A DNA stretch of 64,000 nt from an uncultured Sphaerochaeta sp. (GCF_963667405.1 NZ_OY763408.1:1387757-1451756); one strand, 5' to 3'; shown: positions 50,932-60,057, counted from the stretch's first letter. The notes: generated from the letters alone by a model not told the origin. Made by a program: numbers and translations.

Positions 50932-52251
50932 ATGTCCAACGCAGCTGACAAACTCGCACAGTATGCGCTCAAAAGCGCCGATATCATGATTCCCAAACAG
51001 GGTGTCGATCTTCACAAATGGGCCGTAGTGGCTTGCGACCAGTATACTTCAGAACCGGACTATTGGGAAAGAGCAGATGCTTTTGTCGGGGATGCCCCTT
51101 CAACCTTGCGCCTCATCTACCCGGAGGTCTATCTTGAGGAAGAACACCCGCAGGTACGCATTGACAGCATCAATGCAACGATGCGCTCCTACCTGGAGAA
51201 GGAGCTGTTCACCGTCTACCCGAACTCGTTCTTCCTGATCCATCGCACCACCCCACACAGCGCCATCGGTCGTTGGGGTCTTCTGGTCGCCCTTGATCTG
51301 GAAGCCTATGACTATGCAAAAGACTCCAAGACACTCATCCGAGCCACGGAAGGAACCATCCTTTCACGCATTCCTCCCAGAAAGGAGATCCGCAAGAATG
51401 CTCCGCTTGAGTTGCCGCACATCATGGTCCTGATCAATGACGAGAAGCGCTCGGTCATTGAACCGCTCGCTGCAAAGAGTGCGGAATTGCATCTTGCCTA
51501 TGATACGCCCTTGATGGCTGAAGGCGGAAATCTCAAAGCGTGGGTGGTGAATTCCCAAAAGGACATGCAGGCCATTGCAGACGCAGTGGAAGCGATGCAC
51601 TGCAAGCTTGATCCCGAAAATCCCTTGCTCTTTGCCATGGGAGATGGGAATCACAGCCTTGCCACCGCCAAAAGTTGCTGGATGGACATCAGGAAAACAC
51701 TCTCTGAAGAGGAGTGCAAAAACCATCCTGCCCGCTATGCACTGGTGGAACTGGAGAACATCTTCGATCCTGGCTTGGAGTTTGAACCGATCCACCGTGT
51801 CCTGTTCGGCTTGGACAGACAGACCTTTATTTCCGAGATTGCAAAAGTCTGCTCCTCCTACACGACTGAACCGGCAAAAGATCTGAAGCATCTGCATTCG
51901 CTGATCAATACCGTGGACGGGGTACAGCGCTTCGGCTACTGCGACAGCGAGGGACTTCTTGTTTTCAGCCTCACCGACAGCATGGCATCCATCGCTGCAG
52001 GAACACTGCAACTGGTCATCGATTCACTGCTTGCACAGAAGTTGGCAACCGTGGACTACATTCATGGGGAAGCGGTTACCGAGAAGTTGGGAAGCAAGAA
52101 AGGCAACTGCGGACTGATACTGCCGGACGTTTCCAAAGCCACCTTCTTCGATACCATCATCAAGGACAGTGCTCTTCCCCGGAAGACCTTCTCCATGGGA
52201 GAGGCGAACGAAAAACGCTACTACATGGAAGCAAGGAAAATCCAGGCCTAG
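50932..52251 (+). CDS. DUF1015 family protein
   Basis: 439 residues. The segments WAVVACDQYTSEPDYWERAD and FAMGDGNHSLATAKSCW (residues ~27-46 and ~236-252) are the conserved blocks of DUF1015, including the GDGNHS loop. Members are sometimes described as HTH- or kinase-associated in annotation but no activity is established. GAGGA precedes the ATG. Its stop codon shares CTAG with the stop of the convergent tsaC-like gene. No functional context is given by neighbours. Confidence 0.87.
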   Translation: MSNAADKLAQYALKSADIMIPKQGVDLHKWAVVACDQYTSEPDYWERADAFVGDAPSTLRLIYPEVYLEEEHPQVRIDSINATMRSYLEKELFTVYPNSFFLIHRTTPHSAIGRWGLLVALDLEAYDYAKDSKTLIRATEGTILSRIPPRKEIRKNAPLELPHIMVLINDEKRSVIEPLAAKSAELHLAYDTPLMAEGGNLKAWVVNSQKDMQAIADAVEAMHCKLDPENPLLFAMGDGNHSLATAKSCWMDIRKTLSEEECKNHPARYALVELENIFDPGLEFEPIHRVLFGLDRQTFISEIAKVCSSYTTEPAKDLKHLHSLINTVDGVQRFGYCDSEGLLVFSLTDSMASIAAGTLQLVIDSLLAQKLATVDYIHGEAVTEKLGSKKGNCGLILPDVSKATFFDTIIKDSALPRKTFSMGEANEKRYYMEARKIQA

Positions 52252-52817
52252 GACAGCAGTGCTGAAGCATCGTATTCACCGCAACGAAGCAGGGTGTATG
52301 GCGTGGTCGTACAATCCAAAAGGGTGGAGGGCGTGTCCCTCCTCCTGTTTGGGTCTACGACGATAGCCTGCACCTTTTGCTTGTAGGTGAATATGATATC
52401 GGTGATGTTGGTGATTGCGTAGCCTCTGTCATTCACTGACGTTGAATAGATGGGTTTTCCCAGACGCGCAAGCAAAGTCTGGATGAAGGGGTCTTTTGGC
52501 ACCCTGATGGCGGTACTGCCGTTTCCATCCCGGTTGGGAAGGATTGCGGTAAGCGGACATGGCCAGTGCATGGCCAAATCGGAAGGAACCACACACAGCT
52601 GTTGCGCCTGCTCCAAGCTGGCCAGCACTGCATACTGTTGCCCCGGTTTCAGCTCCTGCAATCGGGAAAGTGTCTGGCCGACGACTCCACTCAATCCATA
52701 GATGGTATCGCAAGGAAGCACCACCAGCTGCCCTTCTTCCAGCAACTGCACCACTCGCTCCACGGTCCCGTCAACCGAGGCGTAGAGCAATTCCGCTTCC
52801 TCATGCATCAAACTCAT
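52248..52817 (-). CDS. Sua5/YciO/YrdC family (TsaC-like) protein
   Basis: 189 residues. The fold of threonylcarbamoyl-AMP synthase, the first step to t6A in tRNAs reading ANN codons, is indicated by VVLPCDTIYGLSGVVG, ELKPGQQYAVLAS (matching KxRP), WPCPLTAILP and IYSTSVNDRG. The usual NxSG near the end is diverged to STSVNDRG, so it could also be a YciO-like paralogue. I chose ATG 52817 with GGAG eight bases away; it overlaps the ftsB-like gene by 17 bases, so the two are translated together. Confidence 0.82.
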   Translation of the reverse strand: MSLMHEEAELLYASVDGTVERVVQLLEEGQLVVLPCDTIYGLSGVVGQTLSRLQELKPGQQYAVLASLEQAQQLCVVPSDLAMHWPCPLTAILPNRDGNGSTAIRVPKDPFIQTLLARLGKPIYSTSVNDRGYAITNITDIIFTYKQKVQAIVVDPNRRRDTPSTLLDCTTTPYTLLRCGEYDASALLS

Positions 52818-53250
52818 AGGGTCGTCTCCATCGTTTCTCCAGCAGGGCATAGCATACCGTACCAAGTGAGGAAATGCCTAGAGCCAACGCGAAAATCACC
52901 AGCGTCGGCCACCCCTCGAATTGCGGCGTATTCCCGTAGCGTGTTTGAGCTCTTATCTGATCGTTGCTTTCCTCTTCCGAATCAACGAAGTAATACACCT
53001 TCTCCCCGTCGCTTTGGTAACCATATTTGAACGCTGCATCCCTGAGAGCATCTCGGCTGCCCATTTGCTCCTTCTGGTCGGATAACGATTGCACTTGCAG
53101 TGTCAGCACTTCCTGCTCATACCGCAACTGTTCAATTTCTGTCATAAGGGATTTATTGTGCAGATATCCACCTTTTCCTGCAAAAGCGAGCAGTAGAGGA
53201 AAGGAAATACCTAGGCTTAGGGCGAATATCAACGGTATTTTTCTTGTCAT
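52801..53250 (-). CDS. FtsB/DivIC-like septum formation protein with a second membrane segment
   Basis: 149 residues. A transmembrane segment near the N-terminus (LIFALSLGISFPLLLAFAG) is followed by a short coiled coil (EIEQLRYEQEVLTLQVQSL) and the FGYxxxGE-like element FKYGYQSDGEKVYYFV, matching FtsB/DivIC, which tether division proteins. Unusually, a second hydrophobic segment (LVIFALALGISSLGTVCYAL) lies near the C-terminus. I chose ATG 53250, spaced from AAGGA; a TTG 12 bases earlier is possible. It precedes the tsaC-like gene in the same operon. Confidence 0.75.
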   Translation of the reverse strand: MTRKIPLIFALSLGISFPLLLAFAGKGGYLHNKSLMTEIEQLRYEQEVLTLQVQSLSDQKEQMGSRDALRDAAFKYGYQSDGEKVYYFVDSEEESNDQIRAQTRYGNTPQFEGWPTLVIFALALGISSLGTVCYALLEKRWRRPYEFDA

Positions 53251-53272
53251 GCAATCCTTCAACCTCTATAAT
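53244..53272 (+). promoter_or_regulatory. Promoter of the degenerate-GGDEF protein gene
   Basis: TTGTCA (53244-53249; five of six), 17 bases, TATAAT (53267-53272; perfect). It partly overlaps the start of the divergent ftsB-like gene. The predicted start is near 53279, about 47 bases before the ATG. Confidence 0.75.
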
Positions 53273-53325
53273 AAATATGATACTATAGTTATTGTATCGG
53301 TGTAAAGTTTGGTTGGGAGGTTGCG

Positions 53326-54240
53326 ATGTCTGAGAACAAACACTATGGGCGGCAGATTTTTCTCAGTCTGTTCCTTACCGTTTTCCTGCTTTTGGCAATC
53401 CTGTATCTTGCATCCCGCTATCTCCTCCCCCTTTACGATGTAAACCAACAACAACTGTACGGTATCCTGGTCAAATTGTTTCCCCTTCTGATCGGTCTTG
53501 TCATGATCGAGGTGGGAGTCATGGTCGCACGGCGCAGGGACGAGGATTATGCCGACCAGGTCGACAAACTGCCCCCCAATGCGTACGACAAACCATTCCA
53601 TACACTTCCTCATGACGATCCTTCCCACATCCATAGTGATCAGATGCTCTATGCCCAAGCTCCTGCCATGCAACCCAAGGCCCCTGTGGCAGTGGAAAGG
53701 GAAGAGACGAAGGAAGAGGTCATTGAACCGGTAGTGATCAAGAGCGTCACCGAAATGATGAGCCAGCAGGCAAAACCTGCTTTCCTTGAACCCCAAGTGC
53801 AACCGGTTGCCGTGGAAGCGGAAAAGGCCCCGGAGCCTGTTGCACCTGCCGTAGCAGAACTGCAGGTGTACAAGACGGATTTTGATAGCATTCTCACTGC
53901 CGAGCTTGAGAATTCCATGGATATGGATTACGACCTTACGTTGGTGATGATTGAAGTCAGCGAAGGACCGGCTTCCCTTATCGCAAACAAGTTGATGATG
54001 CTCAGTGGGGAACTGGCCTACAGCTTCACGCTTGAGGGAGGCAAAATTGCCATGGTCCTCCCCTTCTACAATGGGGATGAGGCACGCAGTTTCACTCTTT
54101 CGATGATCGAAAGCTGCAAACGTGAGTTCAGCGGATCATCATTGCAAATCGGCTTTGCTTCCCGCAATGGCCGTATGATTGAAAGCAAGCAGTTGCTCCA
54201 CGAAGCACAAGCTGCTTGCGATGTACGGGAAGCAGACTAA
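53326..54240 (+). CDS. Membrane protein with a degenerate GGDEF-like domain
   Basis: 304 residues. Two transmembrane segments (FLSLFLTVFLLLAILYLA near 12-30 and LVKLFPLLIGLVMIEVGVMV near 48-67) are followed by a Pro/Glu/Val-rich linker and a C-terminal domain of ~120 residues. That domain has the strand order of a GGDEF fold (FDSILTAELENSMDMDYDLTLVMIEV ... LQIGFASRNGRMIESKQLLHEAQAA) but lacks GG(D/E)EF, so it cannot make c-di-GMP by the known mechanism. It could be a sensor or a scaffold. GGGAGG precedes the ATG. It overlaps the convergent rnz by four bases. Confidence 0.65.
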   Translation: MSENKHYGRQIFLSLFLTVFLLLAILYLASRYLLPLYDVNQQQLYGILVKLFPLLIGLVMIEVGVMVARRRDEDYADQVDKLPPNAYDKPFHTLPHDDPSHIHSDQMLYAQAPAMQPKAPVAVEREETKEEVIEPVVIKSVTEMMSQQAKPAFLEPQVQPVAVEAEKAPEPVAPAVAELQVYKTDFDSILTAELENSMDMDYDLTLVMIEVSEGPASLIANKLMMLSGELAYSFTLEGGKIAMVLPFYNGDEARSFTLSMIESCKREFSGSSLQIGFASRNGRMIESKQLLHEAQAACDVREAD

Positions 54241-55160
54241 GACTTCAAAGGAATATCGAAGGCCATCCTATCTTTGGTGAGAATGGTCTCGCTGAAGATG
54301 CGTTTGGCATCCTTATGCAGATATCTGAGTTCATGATCACTGTACCGTGGGCTGTAATGCAACAATCCCAGTTGCTTGACCTGTGCATCCTTTGCTATCT
54401 GGGCAGCCTGTCCTGCAGTCATATGCTTCTTCTCAGAGGCCGTCTCTTCCATATCTGAGGTGAACATCCCCTCACACAGCAAGAGGTCGCTCTCCTTTAC
54501 ATGTTCTGCAATGGAAGGGAGGTAAAGTGAATCCGTCACATAGCTGAATTTTCTTCCGCCTCTCCTCTCCCCCATGACCTGCAAGCTGGAAATGACGGTA
54601 CCATCATCAAGGGTGACAGACTCGCCTTTCTGGAGTTTGCCCCACATCGGACCCATGGGAACACCCAACTCCTTGGCTTTCTCCACATGGAATTCTCCCG
54701 GCCGCTCCTTCTCCTGCATGACATACCCCACACAAGGCTTGGTGTGCACCAAGGGAAAGGCAGAGACGGTGAAATCCTCTGTGTCGAGAATGATTCCCGG
54801 TTCCGCAATCTTGACGATTATCTCATAGTTGATGTACATATCGAGGATTCTTCGATTTGCATCGATATACTCCTTGAGCTTGGGTGGGCCGTAAATCGTC
54901 AGAGGCTCATTACGGTCAACCTGACTGGAAAGCATGAGAATTCCCGGAAGCCCGGTCACATGATCGGCATGCATATGACTGATGAAAATGGAATGGATTT
55001 TCTTCCACTTCAGATTGAGCATTTTTAATGAGACCTGCGTTCCTTCCCCGCAATCGAAGAGGAAAAGGTCCCCATCACGGCGGACCATGGCGCTGGTCAG
55101 GTATCTGTTGGGAAGCGGCATCATGCCGCTGGTCCCGAGTACGAACACTTCAAAATTCAT
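54237..55160 (-). CDS. rnz: Ribonuclease Z
   Basis: 307 residues. It trims tRNA 3' trailers, needed here as neither tRNA encodes CCA. The metallo-beta-lactamase motifs are in order: LFDCGEGTQVSL, ISHMHADHVTGLPGIL, HTKPCVGYVM, VTDSLY and LLHYSPRY. The exosite segment is between them. No ribosome-binding site precedes the ATG; instead a strong promoter ends six bases before it (55167-55194). It converges with the degenerate-GGDEF gene, overlapping by four bases. Confidence 0.96.
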   Translation of the reverse strand: MNFEVFVLGTSGMMPLPNRYLTSAMVRRDGDLFLFDCGEGTQVSLKMLNLKWKKIHSIFISHMHADHVTGLPGILMLSSQVDRNEPLTIYGPPKLKEYIDANRRILDMYINYEIIVKIAEPGIILDTEDFTVSAFPLVHTKPCVGYVMQEKERPGEFHVEKAKELGVPMGPMWGKLQKGESVTLDDGTVISSLQVMGERRGGRKFSYVTDSLYLPSIAEHVKESDLLLCEGMFTSDMEETASEKKHMTAGQAAQIAKDAQVKQLGLLHYSPRYSDHELRYLHKDAKRIFSETILTKDRMAFDIPLKS

Positions 55161-55166
55161 GCAGGC

Positions 55167-55194
55167 AGTATAGCCGAAAACCGAGCTTAGTCAA
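55167..55194 (-). promoter_or_regulatory. Promoter of rnz, placed for a leaderless mRNA
   Basis: On the minus strand TTGACT (55194-55189), 16 bases, TATACT (55172-55167); five of six matches in each. Six bases separate the -10 box from the ATG at 55160, so transcription should begin at or one base before the codon. The -35 box overlaps the stop of the upstream permease gene. Confidence 0.75.
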
Positions 55195-56359
55195 AGTGTG
55201 CACATGCTATTGGTTCAATCCTGGAAACTCTTCTGAGGCTGAACGTCACACTGAGGATGCTCACCATCACCAAAACACAGGTTATGGTGAGGATATCGAG
55301 CCAGGGAATGACAATGGTGAAGTCCAGCAGATAGTAGGATAGCGAAGGGATGGAACGTGCAGCAAGGGAGGAGAGCAAGGGAGAGAGATTGAGAGCCATG
55401 CTCATCCCCAAAGCCGTTCCCAAGAGGACAGCGATGAGCGTAACCACCATGACAGTAGAAAAATAGGAACGACGGATGAGTCGCTTCGTTGCTCCCAACA
55501 GCGTGAGCATTGCAATCTTGTACTTGTCATCTTCCACCAGTTCCCTGCTGAGTTCACTGATGAAATACCCACAGAGAATCGCGACGGCAACCATGACTCC
55601 CAGTACAGCCTGTCTGCTGGTGTTGAGATTGGTTGCCACGGCATAGTTTTCCTCTTCCCAGCTGGTGACCGCATACCCATCCGCTTTCAGCTCGTTCTTG
55701 GTCTGCTGCAAGGCGTCTGCTTCGACGAGCAGCTCATAATAGGTCTCTTCCTTACCTTGGAAAAGCCTGGCCATCAGTGCATAGTCGCTGAATACCAGAT
55801 TGGCATCCAACTCCTGATACCCCGAGTCATAGAGGTTTTTCACTATGCACAATTGCGGCCTGATGCTGTTCTGGCTCACCAGCATCAGTGCAACCCTATC
55901 CCCAATCGTGACATCCAGCGTTGAAGCCAGCGTGCTGCTGATGAGAATGAGCGGAAGATTTGAGTCGGTTTGGACATAGGGCTCACCCATGGTAAGCTGG
56001 TCAAGCCTCAGTTCGGAGAAATAGGACTCCTGCACCCCTTTGAGACGTACCATCTTGTTTGCTGAGGGGCTGTAAATGAGGGCATAGCTCTGGCCCACTT
56101 TCTGGACATCTATGACCTGCTCGTAGTGGGAGAAGTCGGCATCCAGTGCGGTATGAACCTGCAAGTGCCCGTTTCCCAGCAGTGCGTACTTGTCTGCAAT
56201 CCCCCTGCTCATGGATACCACAAACATCTGGGCAAACACGAGAGCACTCACCACCAAGGTGATGAGCAACAGATTGAAGAGAATCCTTCGCTTGGCTGCA
56301 CGATTCGCTCCGAATCCAAGCTTGCGTTTGACCAGAAGGGCGAAGAGGGCTTGCTTCAA
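55187..56359 (-). CDS. LolC/E-like ABC transporter permease (second)
   Basis: 390 residues. An N-terminal transmembrane segment (ILFNLLLITLVVSALVFAQ), a periplasmic domain (MacB_PCD type) and three C-terminal segments (FtsX type, including ELVEDDKYKIAMLTLLGATKRLI) give the topology of lipoprotein-releasing permeases. With the neighbouring ATPase and permease it forms a LolCDE-like complex that would detach lipoproteins from the inner membrane. I chose TTG 56359, preceded by GGAGG and overlapping the ATPase stop as TTGA; ATG 56407 would overlap the ATPase more. Confidence 0.82.
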   Translation of the reverse strand: MKQALFALLVKRKLGFGANRAAKRRILFNLLLITLVVSALVFAQMFVVSMSRGIADKYALLGNGHLQVHTALDADFSHYEQVIDVQKVGQSYALIYSPSANKMVRLKGVQESYFSELRLDQLTMGEPYVQTDSNLPLILISSTLASTLDVTIGDRVALMLVSQNSIRPQLCIVKNLYDSGYQELDANLVFSDYALMARLFQGKEETYYELLVEADALQQTKNELKADGYAVTSWEEENYAVATNLNTSRQAVLGVMVAVAILCGYFISELSRELVEDDKYKIAMLTLLGATKRLIRRSYFSTVMVVTLIAVLLGTALGMSMALNLSPLLSSLAARSIPSLSYYLLDFTIVIPWLDILTITCVLVMVSILSVTFSLRRVSRIEPIACAHFD

Positions 56360-57054
56360 GAGCTTACCTCCACCTTGCGATCGTGCAGATGATACACAAT
56401 GTCGCATCGTTGGGCAAAACTGCTGTTATGGGTGATGAGCATCAGTGCCACTTGCTGTTGATCCACCAATGAGAAGAGCAGGTCCTCAACCACCGAGGCG
56501 TTCCTCTCATCAAGCGAGCCTGTCGGCTCATCCGCAAAGATGACGGAAGGGCTGTTCACCAGTGCTCTTGCTATGGCTACCCGTTGGCGCTCACCACCGG
56601 AGAGCTGGTCGCTGGTATGATGGAGCCTATCCTGCATGCCAACGGTACTGAGCATTTCCACTGCCTGCTTTTTGGCCTGCTTCTCGCTCTTCCCCGCTAT
56701 CATTGCCGGAATCTGGACATTCTCCAAGGCGGTGAAATCGTCCAGCAGGAGACTGCTTTGGAAAATGAAGCCCATGGTGCGACTACGCAGTTTACTCAGA
56801 CTGTCATCGGAAAGACGCGATATCTCCTGTTCCTCAAACCAGACCCGACCGCTGTCACTCTGCATGAGGCCAGCACTGATCTGCAGCAACGTCGACTTGC
56901 CGCTGCCACTGTTTCCCGTGATGGCAATGCTTTTTGCACGTTCCAGATTCAGATCAATCCCCTCGAGAATCTGTATCGGCGGGCCGCCCCGCAAGGTTGC
57001 GGGAAAGCTTTTGAACACCTGTTCCAAACGCAATACTTCAGCTGACTTCATCAT
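56356..57054 (-). CDS. lolD: LolD-like ABC transporter ATP-binding protein
   Basis: 232 residues. Walker A GNSGSGKSTLLQ, signature DQLSGGERQRVAIARAL, Walker B SVIFADEPTGSLD and the H-loop ITHNS are intact. The MacB/LolD-type Q-loop region GFIFQSSLLLDDFTALENV is characteristic. It lies between two FtsX-type permeases. The start is uncertain among TTG 57060 and ATGs 57054 and 57051; GGAG is upstream. It overlaps the first permease gene by 17 bases. Confidence 0.92.
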   Translation of the reverse strand: MMKSAEVLRLEQVFKSFPATLRGGPPIQILEGIDLNLERAKSIAITGNSGSGKSTLLQISAGLMQSDSGRVWFEEQEISRLSDDSLSKLRSRTMGFIFQSSLLLDDFTALENVQIPAMIAGKSEKQAKKQAVEMLSTVGMQDRLHHTSDQLSGGERQRVAIARALVNSPSVIFADEPTGSLDERNASVVEDLLFSLVDQQQVALMLITHNSSFAQRCDIVYHLHDRKVEVSS

Positions 57055-58207
57055 GTGCAAACATCTCCATGATATCGACTTTCAAAACCCGATGGGTGCC
57101 CAGGAAGGCTGCAAGCATACTGAACAGCAGGATTGAAACACTGAGTATCAACAACTCGGAACTGCGTATGCTCACATTCAGATGTACCCCCATCGACTGG
57201 TACACGATGTTCGAGAGATTCGGATACAGGCTCACGGCCACAAGGGCAAGCAGACATCCCAGCACAACCCCGATACCGGCGACAAGCAGTGCCTGCACTA
57301 CGAAAAGCAGCTGTACCCCGCCTTTGGTAAGCCCCATCGACCTGAGCATGGCAATCTCTCTTTGTTTGGCCAGAAGAAGCCTGCGGGAACTGTTTCGGAT
57401 GTGCACAAGCACTACGATGACCATGAGGAACAGCATCAGTGTCATCATTTTCTGTTCCAACTCCATCGCACCATAGAGCGATGCATGTATCTCCCGCCAG
57501 GTATTGACCTCGGAGTACCCCAGATCCACAAGTTCTTGCTTCACCGATGCCGCATCTTGCTCAGTGTACAGGCCGATTTTCAGCATTGCATCAGGGTTGA
57601 GTTGCAAAAGCGTAGGAAGATCAGAGAGAAATGTCGTGTGGTCGAAGTCATAACTTGTCGTATAGTAGAGAGAACCTATCTCCAAAGAGCGTTGTACTGG
57701 TATGACGGTTGCCTGGCGACCCTTGCGAAGCAAGGTAACCTTGACCTCATCACCCACGCTGATCGATCGGCTGTTTGAGTAGGATGAAGCAAGCTTTCCC
57801 TCGGTAAAGATATTTCCGCGGTAACTGTTCAGCTGCTCAGCAAAGCGGCCTTCCGCCTGGATGGCCCTCAGCCGCCCTGCAACGGTTGTTCCATCCTCTG
57901 CTTGGGTGATGACCGGGATATCTGCATAGACAAACGCTGAGGTCACCGAATCCAAAGCCTCAATACGATCTGCAACCGCATTTGCTTGCCCAAGGTCGCT
58001 CATCTGAAGCTCCATTTGCAGATCAAAGGATTCAAACGTCCTGATGTCCTCAAACTGATCGCGCTGGAGCGCTTGCATGAACGAGAGAACCGCCACGATG
58101 GCAAAGAGACAAAGGGCCAAACCCAGAGCGATGCGTACACTGGTGGAGCGATGCCTATTCTGATTGGAAAAGGCATATCGGGCTGAAAGCCGAAGCAGCA
58201 AACCCAT
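57038..58207 (-). CDS. LolC/E-like ABC transporter permease (first)
   Basis: 389 residues with the same plan as the permease at 55187: one N-terminal membrane helix (IALGLALCLFAIVAVLSF), a periplasmic domain and three C-terminal helices with REIAMLRSMGLTKGGVQLLF. Two unlike permeases flanking a LolD are typical of LolCDE. ATG 58207 is two bases after the stop of the exported-protein gene; the longer version from 58243 would overlap it. No Shine-Dalgarno sequence is visible, so coupling is probable. Confidence 0.83.
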   Translation of the reverse strand: MGLLLRLSARYAFSNQNRHRSTSVRIALGLALCLFAIVAVLSFMQALQRDQFEDIRTFESFDLQMELQMSDLGQANAVADRIEALDSVTSAFVYADIPVITQAEDGTTVAGRLRAIQAEGRFAEQLNSYRGNIFTEGKLASSYSNSRSISVGDEVKVTLLRKGRQATVIPVQRSLEIGSLYYTTSYDFDHTTFLSDLPTLLQLNPDAMLKIGLYTEQDAASVKQELVDLGYSEVNTWREIHASLYGAMELEQKMMTLMLFLMVIVVLVHIRNSSRRLLLAKQREIAMLRSMGLTKGGVQLLFVVQALLVAGIGVVLGCLLALVAVSLYPNLSNIVYQSMGVHLNVSIRSSELLILSVSILLFSMLAAFLGTHRVLKVDIMEMFAHDEVS

Positions 58208-58208
58208 A

Positions 58209-59180
58209 TCAGCGGTAGGAGATGGAAAGCACACGCTTGCCATCTATGGCATAGGTGACATCGCTGTACGGCTTCCCTTCGCTGAAGAGCGTCACGATGT
58301 TCCGACCGTCTTCCAAGAAGCGAGTGACCTTCACTGGTTGTCCATTCCTTCGCTCCTCAACCATGCTCCGTCTCCCTCCTTCATACGTTGTCAGAGTCTG
58401 ATAGCCATCTGCCTTGATGGTTTGCTCGGCGATGAGCTGTCGTTCCTCATTATACCGGTATTCGGTGAGATAGAAAGGAGTTTTGCGGGAAATCAGAAGC
58501 GCGAGAGCGTTGTACGTCTCCTCGATGGCCTCTGATCCCTCGCTTCGATGCAGGATGAAACCACCCCCATCAAGATACTCAATGCGGGAAGCCGTGCCAT
58601 AGGAGGCCTTGCTCCAAGCTTGGTGAACCGTATGCCCATTGGCAAGAGTGGTGAAGGATTGTCCCTCAGCTTCGGTTGCGGAAACAAGAAAGCGCTCGTC
58701 TTCCCATGCACCGAGCAAGGTGTAGGAGCGCATAGCAGCATCAATATGCAGCTGGGTCGTAAGCGAACCGTTCACACCGCCGTACGCATACAGGGTTGCA
58801 CTTGCCAGCACATCGTCGTGCATGTGTGTGCTCTGCTGCAGCTTTCCATCCTCAGCATAGCTGTAGAACCAAATATCCGACCCTTTCTGCTCTTGTATCA
58901 GCACTCCTTCGGAAAACCACTGGATCAGGTCATCCTCCGAACCAGCATAGCGCGTGACACGGCTCTCCCCTACGGTTGAAGGAAAACGCTTTTTTGTCCA
59001 GAGCAGGGTCTGATCCTGATAGAGTTGCGTTTGGTCTCCCTCAAGTACAAGGATATACTCTCCCTCTCCCTGATACGGCCCCTTGTCCTGCCCAATGCTG
59101 TTGGACAGCCGATACATCGGCGCAGCAGAAAGGGCAAGCAAGGTGCAGAGCAGGAACAGGATGAGCAGTGCTTTTCTCAT
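58209..59180 (-). CDS. Exported protein of unknown function
   Basis: 323 residues. A cleavable signal peptide is clear (KALLILFLLCTLLALSAAP). The mature part is beta-rich; its C-terminal third has YNEERQLIAEQTIKADGYQT-type strands that recall MORN-like/YwqK repeats (xGxxxxxxxYxxG). No catalytic motif is visible. It lies between ftsY and the LolCDE-like genes with one- and two-base spacing, so it may serve lipoprotein sorting, for instance as a periplasmic partner, though it shows no clear LolA similarity. Confidence 0.6.
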   Translation of the reverse strand: MRKALLILFLLCTLLALSAAPMYRLSNSIGQDKGPYQGEGEYILVLEGDQTQLYQDQTLLWTKKRFPSTVGESRVTRYAGSEDDLIQWFSEGVLIQEQKGSDIWFYSYAEDGKLQQSTHMHDDVLASATLYAYGGVNGSLTTQLHIDAAMRSYTLLGAWEDERFLVSATEAEGQSFTTLANGHTVHQAWSKASYGTASRIEYLDGGGFILHRSEGSEAIEETYNALALLISRKTPFYLTEYRYNEERQLIAEQTIKADGYQTLTTYEGGRRSMVEERRNGQPVKVTRFLEDGRNIVTLFSEGKPYSDVTYAIDGKRVLSISYR

Positions 59181-59181
59181 A

Positions 59182-60057
59182 TCAGTCCGTCAGCCCCACC
59201 AAGGTATCAAGGAACTCGTCCTTGTCGAAGGGATGCATGTCTGCATAGGTCTCCCCAGTGCCGACGTAGGCGATGGGGATGTGGAGTTTCTCCCCTATCT
59301 GCACCAGGGCTCCCCCCTTCGCAAGACTGTCATACTTGGTAAGAATCAGGGCATCCAGGGCAACCGCTTGGTTGAACAACTCTGCCTGGCTGATGCCGTT
59401 CTGTCCGGTGGTGGAATCGATGACCAGGAATTTCTTGTAGTGAGCATCATCAATGCCCCTACCCTTCACGATCTTGTCGATCTTGGAGAGCTCACGCAAC
59501 AAATTTTCCTTGTTGTGCATTCTGCCCGCAGTATCAACCAGAATCAGGTCTTCCTTTTTTGCCTGTGCACTGGTGATGGCATCAAAAACCACGGAACCAG
59601 GATCGCTGCCGTTCTTCTGCTTGACGATCCTGCACCCCAAACGCTGTGCATGGACTTCAAGCTGGTCAATGGCCGCTGCACGGAAGGTGTCCGCAGCGGC
59701 AAGCAACACTTGCTTGCCCTGCCTCTGGTAGTAGTTTGCAAGCTTGGCGATCGACGTGGTCTTCCCCACCCCATTGACACCCAGGATCAGAAAGACGGTG
59801 GGCATCTTCTCATCAAGCTCATGGGAGAAAACAGACACCTTGTCCTCAAGATGTGACTTCACCAAAAGTTGCAAATCCCTTTGTGTCTTCGATTTTGCAC
59901 TCTTCGCAAGTTTCCTCACCGCGTCTGAGACATCCATGGCAAGCTTGGCACCCAAGTCACCCTCAATGAGAAAATCTTCCAGTGTCTCAAAATATTCCTC
60001 ATCAAAAGAGCTCATACCAAACAGAGCTTTCAGTTTCGCTCCGAATCCTTTCAACAT
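59182..60057 (-). CDS. ftsY: Signal recognition particle receptor FtsY
   Basis: 291 residues, a short FtsY without the long acidic A domain. It docks the signal recognition particle with the translocon. NG-domain motifs are intact: GVNGVGKTTSIAKLA, LAAADTFRAAAIDQL, LVDTAGRMHNKENLL, LTKYDSLAKGG and GTGETYADMHPFD. The N-terminal helix FGAKLKALFG can bind membranes. It is flanked by the PEGA-type exported protein (15 bases) and the exported protein at 58209. Confidence 0.96.
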   Translation of the reverse strand: MLKGFGAKLKALFGMSSFDEEYFETLEDFLIEGDLGAKLAMDVSDAVRKLAKSAKSKTQRDLQLLVKSHLEDKVSVFSHELDEKMPTVFLILGVNGVGKTTSIAKLANYYQRQGKQVLLAAADTFRAAAIDQLEVHAQRLGCRIVKQKNGSDPGSVVFDAITSAQAKKEDLILVDTAGRMHNKENLLRELSKIDKIVKGRGIDDAHYKKFLVIDSTTGQNGISQAELFNQAVALDALILTKYDSLAKGGALVQIGEKLHIPIAYVGTGETYADMHPFDKDEFLDTLVGLTD

